The notes beneath the pieces are model-generated. The model worked only from the letters and a program-made list of their open reading frames with translations, was not told the origin of the DNA and did not search any database. Made by a program: the position numbers and the translations under genes. From positions 186,001 to 250,000 of the forward strand of contig NZ_JAGGKI010000005.1 of the NCBI RefSeq assembly GCF_017873605.1: DNA of 64,000 bases. Direction: 5' to 3'. The stretch comes from Paenibacillus lactis. GTDB lineage: Bacteria > Bacillota > Bacilli > Paenibacillales > Paenibacillaceae. This document shows, in pieces, positions 43,071-51,870 of this stretch (positions are counted from its first letter, which is position 1; every line of letters starts with the position of its first letter).

Positions 43071-44390
43071 TTACACCAAGCCCTTCTTCATTCCTTGCAA
43101 AACAAGCTGCGCAAACAGGCTGTTGGACCAGGCAAACCAGGAACGCGTATACTGATCCGGGTTATCGGCGTGGAAGCCTTCATGCATAAACCCGGTTCCT
43201 GCATCGGTAGTCTCCAGCATATCGATCATCGACCGGAGCTCCTCATCCGTCGAAGCCGTTAATCCCTGCATGGCGAGGGCCATATGCCACACGTATCCGG
43301 GCGGCGTATGCGGACTCCCGATCCCCTTGGCGGCTGATCCTTCATAATAATAAGGATTTTCCTTGCTCAGGATGAAGCGGCGTGTATTTTGATAGATCTC
43401 GTCGTCTTTGTCCGCGAAGCCCAGATATGGTATGGAAAGCAGGCTCGGTGTTCCGGCATCGTCCATCAGGCAGTAATTGCCGTAACCGTCCGTTTCGTAG
43501 GCGTAGATCAGGCCATATTCGGGATGCCGGTAGGTGCCGTATAACCGGATTCCGTGCTCCACCTCTTCTTCAAGCTTCGAGATGGTGTTAACCAGCGCTT
43601 CGTCGCGGAACACCCATTTAGCGATGTCCTTCATTTGCCGCAGGGACACGACCGCGAACATATTCGCCGGGATATTAAAATGGAATTCGCAAGCGTCGTC
43701 GCTGGGCCGGAAGCCGGACCAGATCATTCCCGTATAATTGACCGGCATGCCCATGCCCTCGTTCCGGAGCGTATCGATCGACGGGCAATTCCGGCGCTCG
43801 AAGCGGTAGGCTGAACGCTCGAAATGCCGCTGCTCAGTCTGCCAGAGGCGTATGATGCCTTCCATGACCCCCTTGAACCGCTCGTCGAAAATATCGCTCC
43901 GTCCCGTTTCCTGCCAGTACGCATAGGCAAGGCGGATCGTAAAGCAGAGGGAGTCGAGCTCGAATTTACGCTCCCACACCCATGCCGACATCTCGGTCTC
44001 GTCATTGGCATCCCAATGCCAGCCGTTGGCGGATTCGTTAAATGCATTCGCGTACAGGTCATGGCTTGCATACATCATATGCCGCTTCACAAGCCCTCCG
44101 ATGATCCGCTGCAGATCCGGATCCTCCTTGGCCAAAGGCACGTAATGGATCACCTGCTCGACGGAATCGCGCAGCCACATCGCCGGAATGTCGCCTGTAA
44201 TAACGAATGTGGTGCCGTCATCCATCAGCTTCGTTGTCGTCTCCAGGGTGTTCGAGAAGCAATTCAAAAACTGCTGCAGCAGCCTTGGGCGATGCGCCAG
44301 CTTGACTCTGGCCTCCTCCATCGTCGCCTGAACAGCAGCCGGCAGCTTCATGTCCGGGATGTCAATCTTCGGGAGTTTGTATTGAATCAA
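43071..44390 (-). CDS. GH125 exo-alpha-1,6-mannosidase
   Basis: A 439-residue enzyme of glycoside hydrolase family 125, which removes terminal alpha-1,6-linked mannose with inversion. Diagnostic blocks are ITGDIPAMWLRDSVEQVIHY (66-76 region), NGWHWDANDETEMSAWVWER, MIWSGFRPSDDACEF, and SPHTPPGYVWHMALAMQGL. No signal peptide, so it acts on imported oligosaccharides. The start is TTG after AGGAGGATC. It follows the GH3 gene by 41 bases in one operon, ended by the bidirectional terminator. Confidence 0.93.
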   Translation of the reverse strand: MIQYKLPKIDIPDMKLPAAVQATMEEARVKLAHRPRLLQQFLNCFSNTLETTTKLMDDGTTFVITGDIPAMWLRDSVEQVIHYVPLAKEDPDLQRIIGGLVKRHMMYASHDLYANAFNESANGWHWDANDETEMSAWVWERKFELDSLCFTIRLAYAYWQETGRSDIFDERFKGVMEGIIRLWQTEQRHFERSAYRFERRNCPSIDTLRNEGMGMPVNYTGMIWSGFRPSDDACEFHFNIPANMFAVVSLRQMKDIAKWVFRDEALVNTISKLEEEVEHGIRLYGTYRHPEYGLIYAYETDGYGNYCLMDDAGTPSLLSIPYLGFADKDDEIYQNTRRFILSKENPYYYEGSAAKGIGSPHTPPGYVWHMALAMQGLTASTDEELRSMIDMLETTDAGTGFMHEGFHADNPDQYTRSWFAWSNSLFAQLVLQGMKKGLV

Positions 44391-44431
44391 GGTTTGTGAT
44401 CCTCCTCGTTGTCATAAATTTCTTCCAGTCG

Positions 44432-46732
44432 CTAGCCTTCAACCCGTAAGTTCACGGCTTCTCCCCGCTTCGAATCGGGACCGACCCGAATGCGGAATTC
44501 TCCCGGCTCCACAACGGCCTTCATGTCGGGACCGATCAGCTCCAACTGCTCGGGTCCGACCGTGAATGTCACCTCCCGGGATTCCCCGGCTTTCAGGAAC
44601 ACTTTGCTGAAGGCCTTCAGCGCCTTCTCCGGCCGGGTTACCGACGCGGCCAGATCGGAGACATACAGCTGAACGACTTCAGCGCCATCCCGAGGGCCGC
44701 TGTTGGTTACGACGATCCGGACCGCAGCGGAGCCGTCAGCCGGAATAACGGCAGGCTCTACGTTCAAATTGCCGTAATGGAAATCCGTATAGCTTAACCC
44801 GTAGCCGAACGGATATCTCGGCTCCAGATCCGTTTCGAGATAACGCTTGCCACGGGTCCGCTTCGCATTGTAGTTGATCGGCAGTTGGCCGACCTCCTTC
44901 GGAATGGTCAGCGTCAGGCGACCGGACGGGTTGACGTCACCGAACAAAATATCCGCGATGGCGCTGCCACCCTCCTGACCGGGATACCATGCTTCGAGGA
45001 TCGCCGGAATATGCTCGTCGATCCACGGCTCGGTAATCGGTCGGCCGTTGATATAGACGACCACCACCGGTTTGCCGAGCTTATGGATTTCCTGCAGCAG
45101 TTCCAGCTGCACGCCCATTAAATGCAGGGTGGAGCGGTCGATGCCTTCTCCGCATTCCATATCGCTCTGGGCAAGCCCGGTTACGACCGAAGCGCCGGTT
45201 CGGAGATCGATCGTGCCTTCCCCGAAATCTCTCGCGCTGGAGCCGCCGATCGCCATCACGATGACATCGGCCTCCGCCGCGCATGCCAGCGCATGGGAGA
45301 AGCCCTCTCGGGAATCGCCTTGGATTCGGCATCCGGGCGCGTACAGAACGCGCGTGTCCGCATCCTCGCCAATGTATCTGCGGATCCCCTCCAGCACGGT
45401 TATGATCTGACCCGGCGGCTGCGGGGAGGTATAATCGCCGAGCTGGTTGTATGGCGCATTGGCGTTAGGTCCGATGACCGCGATTTTACCGGTCTTCGGG
45501 TTCAGGGGCAAGACGTTGCCTTCATTTTTCAGCAGGACAATCCCCTCGGCCGCTACGCGGCGGGCTAACTCAATATGCTCCTCGCACCCGATGACCTTCT
45601 CCGCCCGTTCAGGGTCCGTATAGGGACGGTCGAACAAGCCCAGCCGGAATTTCATCGCAAGAACTCGGCCAACCGCCGTGTTCAGGTCGTCCTCGGTGAT
45701 ATGTCCCTGCTCCAATGCCTGCCGGAGATACACCCGGAACATCGATCCCGACATCTCCATATCGACGCCGGCCGTGAGAGCCTGTGCCGCGGCTTCCTCC
45801 CCGGAAGCGGCTGTATTATGGCCGCTCTTCAGCATGTCGATCGCGCCGCAATCGGTGATGACGAAGCCGTCGAAGCCCCACGCTTCGCGCAGCACGTCAT
45901 GCAGCAGGTACCGGCTGGACGTGCACGGCACTCCGTCGATTTCGTTATAAGCGGTCATCACCGATTGCGCGCCTGCTTCGACGGCTTTCCGAAACGGCAG
46001 CAGATCGATTTCGTGCAGCTCGCGAAGCCCCATATGGACGGGCGCCCCGTTGCGCCCGCCTTCCGAGGCGCCATAGCCCGCGAAATGCTTCAGCGTAGCC
46101 AGCAGGCTGTCCTCCGCATCGAGGCGGTCGCCCTGCAGCCCCTGCACGGCTGCCACCGCAAACTCGGCTACCAGATGCGGATCCTCGCCGAACGTCTCCT
46201 CGGTGCGGCCCCAGCGGGGGTCACGCACAACGTCCAGCACCGGCGAGTACGTCGCTGCGCCGCCTTGGCTGCGGGTTTCGGCGGCAACGGCGCGGCACAT
46301 GCTCCGGAACAGCTCCGGATTCCAGGTGCTTCCGATCGTAAGCGGAAACGGAAATACGGTCGCGCCGATCGCCATATGCCCGTGGGAGCATTCTTCCCCG
46401 AACAGAATCGGAATGCCGAGCCGCGAATGCTCGATGGCATAGCGCTGGATCACGTTGACCGCTTCCGCCCCTTCCCGCGGGGATAACCCGTTTTCAAGCG
46501 TCACTTCGGTCCATGGATCCGCCCGCAGCGTTCCGTATAAAGAGCCGATGCCGCCTTCCGCAAGCTGCTGCTTAAATTCGTCCGTCACCCGAATCGTACC
46601 GTCATCGCTTCGGGTATAGGCTTTCCAGCCGAACGGCTGAATGAGCTGACCGATTTTCTCCTCGACCGTCATTCGCGCAAGCAAGTCTTCCACACGCCGC
46701 TCAATCGGCAATGAAGCGTTCTTATAATTCAT
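44432..46732 (-). CDS. GH3 beta-glycosidase (BglX-like, beta-glucosidase or beta-xylosidase)
   Basis: A 766-residue GH3 enzyme: catalytic barrel at about 20-380 with nucleophile D294 in FVITDCGAIDML, KHFAGYGASEGGRN, then the alpha/beta sandwich with GPNANAPYNQLGDYTS and the C-terminal fibronectin-III-like domain (YGLSYTDFHYGNL, DGAEVVQLYVSD). It lacks the NagZ KHFPGHG motif, so an N-acetylglucosaminidase is unlikely. No signal peptide. AAGGAAGGTG precedes the ATG. It starts the GH3-GH125 operon. Beta-glucosidase or beta-xylosidase cannot be told apart by eye. Confidence 0.92.
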   Translation of the reverse strand: MNYKNASLPIERRVEDLLARMTVEEKIGQLIQPFGWKAYTRSDDGTIRVTDEFKQQLAEGGIGSLYGTLRADPWTEVTLENGLSPREGAEAVNVIQRYAIEHSRLGIPILFGEECSHGHMAIGATVFPFPLTIGSTWNPELFRSMCRAVAAETRSQGGAATYSPVLDVVRDPRWGRTEETFGEDPHLVAEFAVAAVQGLQGDRLDAEDSLLATLKHFAGYGASEGGRNGAPVHMGLRELHEIDLLPFRKAVEAGAQSVMTAYNEIDGVPCTSSRYLLHDVLREAWGFDGFVITDCGAIDMLKSGHNTAASGEEAAAQALTAGVDMEMSGSMFRVYLRQALEQGHITEDDLNTAVGRVLAMKFRLGLFDRPYTDPERAEKVIGCEEHIELARRVAAEGIVLLKNEGNVLPLNPKTGKIAVIGPNANAPYNQLGDYTSPQPPGQIITVLEGIRRYIGEDADTRVLYAPGCRIQGDSREGFSHALACAAEADVIVMAIGGSSARDFGEGTIDLRTGASVVTGLAQSDMECGEGIDRSTLHLMGVQLELLQEIHKLGKPVVVVYINGRPITEPWIDEHIPAILEAWYPGQEGGSAIADILFGDVNPSGRLTLTIPKEVGQLPINYNAKRTRGKRYLETDLEPRYPFGYGLSYTDFHYGNLNVEPAVIPADGSAAVRIVVTNSGPRDGAEVVQLYVSDLAASVTRPEKALKAFSKVFLKAGESREVTFTVGPEQLELIGPDMKAVVEPGEFRIRVGPDSKRGEAVNLRVEG

Positions 46733-46793
46733 CGGGCACCTTCCTTTTTCATGAATGATTGAATGTCATCATAAGAATGTCTTAGTTGCTATC

Positions 46794-46830
46794 GTTATTT
46801 TTGTTAGGTTAATTTGTGATAACGTTATTA
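46794..46830 (-). promoter_or_regulatory. Candidate LacI-type operator upstream of GH3
   Basis: TGATAACGTTATTA (46817-46830) is nearly palindromic around CG, with core ATAACGTTAT, as in LacI-family operators; it also nearly fits a CcpA cre site. GTTATTTTTGTTAGG (46794-46808) is almost identical to a stretch before the LacI gene. It lies about 85 bases before the GH3 start. Confidence 0.5.
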
Positions 46831-46917
46831 CCGACTAGTCTACGTTCTTTTTTATCAGCCGTCAATGCGGGATTTATAATAGCTGCACCTCAAGCAAACC
46901 AAAGCTTGGGAGCATGA

Positions 46918-46960
46918 ATAAAGAGGCTCGCCGGCACGAGCGAATCGGCCGGCGAGCCTC
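46918..46960 (-). terminator. Intrinsic terminator of the GH-A gene
   Basis: On the minus strand GAGGCTCGCCGGC pairs with its complement over 13 bp, around 12 bases, followed by TTTAT. It lies about 110 bases past the stop of the 1039-residue enzyme and separates it from the GH3 operon. Confidence 0.8.
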
Positions 46961-47069
46961 CCTTAGACGACGGACAGGTCTTTAGCTGCCGAAGCCGCCT
47001 CCCCTATCTACAAAAAGCCCCCTCATCCCGATTAATGGTATAGCATGGGCATGCGGTCCAGGTCTAATA

Positions 47070-50000
47070 TCAGGCCTGTTGATGCTGCACGATCCGCACC
47101 TCTTCCGGACGATATACGGTCTGTACCTGCCCTTGGGAGTCGGCCGTGAACATAACGGTTCGCTCCCGTTCCAACGGAAACCGATAGGCCGCTCCGGAAT
47201 CAGGGTCTCGTACCTCGATATCCGTTGTAACTCCATACTCGGAGATGAAGATGTACAGGCTGCCCCGTTCAAACGCCAGCTTGCGGCCATAAATGCCCGG
47301 CAGCCCGCCTCCTTTCAGCCATTCCAGCTCCGGCGAAACGGCGGCCGCTTGAATCGCCTCCGAATACAATGCCTGAATCGGCTCCCAGCGCTCGTTCAGC
47401 TCGACCGGCAGCGGACACCAGATGAACCGCCCTGACCCTAATGGAACCGTAATCGGCGCAAGCTCGCCGTCCGGATGCCCTGCGGGGCGATCCACCGCCA
47501 ATGTGCCGATCTTCCGCTCGCCGAACGAAACGGCATAACGATCTCCCGCCAGCTGCAGCGTCTCTTCCCGAAGAACATTCGCATGAAACGTCTCTCCAAG
47601 CTCCGACTGCAGGCGCTCCTGTGCCGTTCCCCAGTACGCATCGGTACGGAGCGGCCCGCTCCAGAGAACGGTGCTGCCGGCTCTTGCCAGCTCGAGCAGC
47701 TCCTCGAACGCCGCATCGTCGAAATTATGCGCGCTCGGCACGATGATCAGCTTGGCCGGATGCCGCTTCAGATCGGCCAGCTGATATTCGCCGGTGCCGC
47801 GCGGATGCACATTCATGCCGAAGGTAAGCGTACGCATGGCTTTTGTCGTTGCTTCATACGCCAGCTTGCGGCTCGAAAAATCGTTCGAATACGGAAATAC
47901 GACCGCGATCTCCTCCAGCTGCCGGTTATCGTCGAAGATGCCCGCCGCTTCGTTCATAAAGCGTCCGAAATCATAGGACACGTCAGCCTCCGGCTTCTGC
48001 GTGCCGTCTGCCCTAAGCGCTCCGATGTTGGATTCGTTGGCGTTATCCATGAAGTAATTGATATTCCAAATCCATTGCACGGCCCCCGCTCCCCCGGTCG
48101 AAAAAGCGTAGGCATATTTGCGCTCCAGCATATTGCGCAGCTCCTCTTCCGTCCGCTTGGCAATGCCGTCGGGACGCTGCACGTGCATGATACCGGTCTC
48201 CTGGACCAAATTCGGCTTGTCCGGCGTCTTCGTGAAAATGCCGTCCCATGCAAGATGATCGTTCTGCCACCAGGAATGGACCGTCGTGTAATCGACGACG
48301 GGGCCGTAGAAGGACGGCGACGGACGCTGGGAGCAGATGCCCTCATCCTGCCCGACCGTAACCAGCTGGTTCGGATCGCAGCGGCGGATCGTCCCGATCA
48401 GCTCGGAGGCCCAGCGATTATGCATGTCCATCGTGAACAGCGTGAAGTCCAGCCACGGCCCCCATTTCTTCGGCTGCAGCACGCTGTTGAACAGCTTGTC
48501 GTCCGGACTCGGAGCCATAGCTGCTTCGAACGAAGGGAGCTCGCCCGGCGTCATGTTCCAGCGCTCCTGGAGCAGCGCAACATCGCTGCCGTGCCGCTGC
48601 CGGAGCCACTCGGCCCATGCCTTCCGCTCGAACCGGTCTCCGATCGTGACGGGACCTTCAAAGATCCGCTTCGGATCAAATAGCGACGGCTCGTTGATCA
48701 GATCCCAATGCACGTTGGTCGTCCCCCGGTGTCTTGTCACGATGGAAGCTACGAATCGCTTCTGCGCCTCTACCGAGCGCGGGTCCAGGTAAGGGTTCAC
48801 GCCTTCCCATGCTTCCGGTGCAAACGAGAAGAAGGTAAAGGTCACTTCCAGCTCATGCCGTTTGGCCGTCAGAATAAAAGCGTCGATCGCCCGCATCACA
48901 TCCTCGGCCGCATGGCCGTCGGCGAACATGATCATCCGGTATCCCGTCCATATCCCCGTCCGGATCAGATTGATGCCGGCCCGCTTCATTTCGGCCATAT
49001 CCGCATCCCACCGCTGCACGTTCGGCAGATGGAGGAACTTGCGCGCAACGTCGGAGGTCATATACGTCATACCGACGATGGGGACGGTTCGGCCTCCCCG
49101 GCGGAAATAGTCGCGTCCGCACTCCAGCCGATCTCCAGCCTGCAGCAGGGAGCGGTCGACGCCCCATACCGCCTGGGTCAGATTGCGCCGTTCACCGGAC
49201 TCGGAGACGGCTTCGCACGTGATCCGGTAAAGGCCCGGTTCCAGCCGCACGGGGATGGATAAGCGAAGCTGCTGCAGATCCCGCTGGGGCGCGCCGGCTT
49301 CGGACCTCGCCTGCCCGGACCATACGGGCTTACCGGAACCGTCCTTGATGAGGCGTACCTCGAACTGCCATGCCTGAGCCGGAACGGACGTCCGCGACAG
49401 CGCCTGCAGCTGAATCGTCACTTGCGGCGATTCGCCCGGCTCATATGCGGCATAGTTCGGCTTCAGCCAAAGCTCGGTCACGCCTCTGCCGGCATATTCA
49501 GCCAGCTCCCGCAGCGCGGCCGCACCTTCCGCTTCCCAGAATATGGCCTGCAGCTGCTGGTTGATCAGAATCCAGCGGCCCCCGGCATAATCGCCCTTGT
49601 GCTGCTCCAGCATCACCACCGGAGCGCAGCGCTCCCGCTGATCTCCGTCCTCGCCGATCAAGAGCGGCGAGATAACCGCGTCCATGGGACCGCATGCCCC
49701 CATCTCGGCGGGAATATCGCTTGCCTTGGTTGGATGCAGCGTCAATCCCCACGTCGGTTCAATGCCGAACAGCTCCTCACGCCCCTGCAAAATCGGAAAT
49801 TCGGCAGATGCCTTCAGCTTCCTTACCCGCGACACATCCACCGCCAGCGCGTCGTGAATATCCATCCGCTGATGATAGGCCAGCTGCTCGCGTTCGGCAT
49901 GCCACGATCCGTTCAGCTCGCGGACCGGCCGCCGAAACGGCACGCCACCCGCATGGACCAGACCGCCGCCGTCCTTCAAATGGGATTCGATCGCCTCCCA

Positions 50001-50189
50001 AGCCGCTTTTGGAAAATACGGCCCGTGAAGGTGAATCAACGTATCCCAGCCGCCTTCCGATAACCGACCGGCTAACGTCTCGGCGCTTGCGACCTCTGTC
50101 CATTCCATCATCCGCTCCAGCGCGTCCGCGGTTGGCCGCTCGCCCGGATACGGGAACTGCTCGTCGTAAAATAACAGCGTTCTCATCAT
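47070..50189 (-). CDS. Clan GH-A glycoside hydrolase, family not assigned
   Basis: A 1039-residue cytoplasmic enzyme. N-terminal part (1-230): RTLLFYDEQFPYPGERPTAD, LIHLHGPYFPKAAWE and HAGGVPFRR, resembling a glutamine-amidotransferase-like domain. Then a beta domain (240-345), and a (beta/alpha)8 barrel (350-690) with acid/base E500 in HWDLINEPS and nucleophile E664 in NLVQETGIMH, the clan GH-A spacing. The region 720-850 (VVFPYSNDFSS, LIIVPSAHNFDDAAFEELLE) recalls the GH42 trimerisation domain. Likely a beta-galactosidase or beta-mannosidase type. It lies 3 bases after the fucosidase gene, in one operon. Confidence 0.8.
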   Translation of the reverse strand: MMRTLLFYDEQFPYPGERPTADALERMMEWTEVASAETLAGRLSEGGWDTLIHLHGPYFPKAAWEAIESHLKDGGGLVHAGGVPFRRPVRELNGSWHAEREQLAYHQRMDIHDALAVDVSRVRKLKASAEFPILQGREELFGIEPTWGLTLHPTKASDIPAEMGACGPMDAVISPLLIGEDGDQRERCAPVVMLEQHKGDYAGGRWILINQQLQAIFWEAEGAAALRELAEYAGRGVTELWLKPNYAAYEPGESPQVTIQLQALSRTSVPAQAWQFEVRLIKDGSGKPVWSGQARSEAGAPQRDLQQLRLSIPVRLEPGLYRITCEAVSESGERRNLTQAVWGVDRSLLQAGDRLECGRDYFRRGGRTVPIVGMTYMTSDVARKFLHLPNVQRWDADMAEMKRAGINLIRTGIWTGYRMIMFADGHAAEDVMRAIDAFILTAKRHELEVTFTFFSFAPEAWEGVNPYLDPRSVEAQKRFVASIVTRHRGTTNVHWDLINEPSLFDPKRIFEGPVTIGDRFERKAWAEWLRQRHGSDVALLQERWNMTPGELPSFEAAMAPSPDDKLFNSVLQPKKWGPWLDFTLFTMDMHNRWASELIGTIRRCDPNQLVTVGQDEGICSQRPSPSFYGPVVDYTTVHSWWQNDHLAWDGIFTKTPDKPNLVQETGIMHVQRPDGIAKRTEEELRNMLERKYAYAFSTGGAGAVQWIWNINYFMDNANESNIGALRADGTQKPEADVSYDFGRFMNEAAGIFDDNRQLEEIAVVFPYSNDFSSRKLAYEATTKAMRTLTFGMNVHPRGTGEYQLADLKRHPAKLIIVPSAHNFDDAAFEELLELARAGSTVLWSGPLRTDAYWGTAQERLQSELGETFHANVLREETLQLAGDRYAVSFGERKIGTLAVDRPAGHPDGELAPITVPLGSGRFIWCPLPVELNERWEPIQALYSEAIQAAAVSPELEWLKGGGLPGIYGRKLAFERGSLYIFISEYGVTTDIEVRDPDSGAAYRFPLERERTVMFTADSQGQVQTVYRPEEVRIVQHQQA

Positions 50190-50192
50190 CCT

Positions 50193-51572
50193 TTACTCCT
50201 TTCCGGCTCCGTCTCTCGGCTGGCCGTCGGCGTAGACGGATGTCCCGCGCGTTCTCGCCCAATCGGCAATTCGGGATGGATCTCCCGTCCACAGACGCTC
50301 CCGTCCCCACTGGTTCGTCTCGGGCCGGCTCTCGCATTCGATGCGGATGACCGGGAACAGCTCGGTCGGACGCTCCTTCGGCAGTCCTTCGATCCAGAGC
50401 ACGTCACCCTCCTGCCGGAAATCCAGCTCCTGTCCTGTCGTGAGCAGCGTTACCCGGTTTACGGGCGTGATGAGATCCGCCAGCCGCAGCACCGGTCCTC
50501 CGTCCCAGAACCGGATAATGAGATACAGATGATTGTCCTTCATGGTCTGCCGTCCGTAGGTAATAAACTCGGTCAGGTTTCCGCCGTCCGAGCCATAAAT
50601 CGCCTCGCCGTGCACCTCCAGCCATTGCCCGATCTTGAGGGCACGCTCGACGAACGCAGGAGGCAGCTGCCCATCAGGCTGCGGCCCGACATTGAGCAGG
50701 AGATTGCCGCCCACCGTGCCGCCCTTCTCCGCGCACTCGCACAGCATGTCGAGCAGTACATCGGCCGGACGCCAGCGTTCGCCGTTCGTATAGCCCCACA
50801 GCCGCCACGTCGTCACCTGGCTGGACTCCCAGAGCCGCTTCTGGTCCGGGACGATGACATGCTCGGGAGAACCAAAGTCGCCCAGCACCTCGGAATCCCC
50901 GGATCCGCCGCCTCCGTCGGCATGCAGCTTCTCCTCCTCGGACAGCCCTAGACGGTTATTCACCAGAATGTCGGGCTGAATCGACTTCATCCGCTCCACC
51001 AGCTTCACGCTGTCCAGGTCCTCGGCCGTTCTCGGCCACACCCCGTCGAAGAAGAAATGATCGATGCGTCCGTAATTCGTAACGAGCTCTTCCACCTGGG
51101 TATGCAAATAGCGCTTCATGACCTCCCAGCCTTCCGGATCCTTCTCCGGTCCGTCGAAATAGGCCGGGATCCGCCAATCGATCCAGGAGTAGTATAAGCC
51201 CACCCGAAGCCCCTCCGCTCGGAAGGCGTCGGTGAATTCCCGGACAAGATCCCGGCCGGGAGCCTGCTTCGCGCTGGAGTAATCCGTCGTGGCTGTATCC
51301 CATAGGCAGTATCCGTCATGATGGCGCGTCGTCAAGCATGCATACTTCATGCCGGCCTTCCGGGCCGTGTAGGCCCACAGCTTGGCGTCAAAAAACTCCG
51401 GATTCCACTCGCAGGCCCTCCGTGCATATTCGTTCTGGTCCAGATGCTCCCGGAACAGCACCTGCTCGCCGCGTCCGTATTGGGCATATGGCCCGAAATG
51501 AATGAACATGCCGTACCGGCTTTCCGTAAACCATTTCCACCCTTCCCGGATGGCTGGCGCCTGATTGGTCAT
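50193..51572 (-). CDS. GH29 alpha-L-fucosidase
   Basis: A 459-residue retaining alpha-L-fucosidase. The N-terminal barrel starts WFTESRYGMFIHFGPYA; the substrate loop is LTTRHHDGYCLWDT; nucleophile D176 is in DHFFFDGVWP. Further conserved parts are QVTTWRLWGY and GNLLLNVGPQPDG. The C-terminal third is a beta domain, slightly shorter than in large family members. No signal peptide. AAGGAGGACATGAAG precedes the ATG. Its stop is 3 bases before the GH-A start, so both are one operon. Confidence 0.93.
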   Translation of the reverse strand: MTNQAPAIREGWKWFTESRYGMFIHFGPYAQYGRGEQVLFREHLDQNEYARRACEWNPEFFDAKLWAYTARKAGMKYACLTTRHHDGYCLWDTATTDYSSAKQAPGRDLVREFTDAFRAEGLRVGLYYSWIDWRIPAYFDGPEKDPEGWEVMKRYLHTQVEELVTNYGRIDHFFFDGVWPRTAEDLDSVKLVERMKSIQPDILVNNRLGLSEEEKLHADGGGGSGDSEVLGDFGSPEHVIVPDQKRLWESSQVTTWRLWGYTNGERWRPADVLLDMLCECAEKGGTVGGNLLLNVGPQPDGQLPPAFVERALKIGQWLEVHGEAIYGSDGGNLTEFITYGRQTMKDNHLYLIIRFWDGGPVLRLADLITPVNRVTLLTTGQELDFRQEGDVLWIEGLPKERPTELFPVIRIECESRPETNQWGRERLWTGDPSRIADWARTRGTSVYADGQPRDGAGKE

Positions 51573-51786
51573 TCTTCATGTCCTCCTTAAGGCTGATCCG
51601 CCGCTTGGCAGGTCAACCGCGATTATGATGGGTTCGCCTCGATAAAGAGGCTTGGTATGAGCTTTACTCTATCCCGTAGAGGCCTGTCTTGAACACTTTA
51701 CTTTTGAGGGAAAACTTCGAAAATGGCCAATATCGATCGATTGAAGTCTCATTTCCAGGCAGCCTGCTTCATGATTCGCACCAACC

Positions 51787-51829
51787 AAAAAACAATCCCT
51801 CGTCCGGCTGAAGCCGGGCGAGGGATTGC
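51787..51829 (-). terminator. Intrinsic terminator of the LplA-like gene
   Basis: On the minus strand CAATCCCTCG-CCGGC pairs with its complement (one mismatch) around a short loop and is followed by six T. Confidence 0.8.
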
Positions 51830-51870
51830 CTTGTTTCTAATGGATGTATCGCACCCCAGGTGAGGAGCGA

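Noticed and set aside
46817..46830. CcpA cre site instead of a LacI operator before GH3
   Set aside because: Not excluded, but it misses a conserved C of the consensus, and the local LacI gene with a related motif upstream makes the LacI reading more economical.
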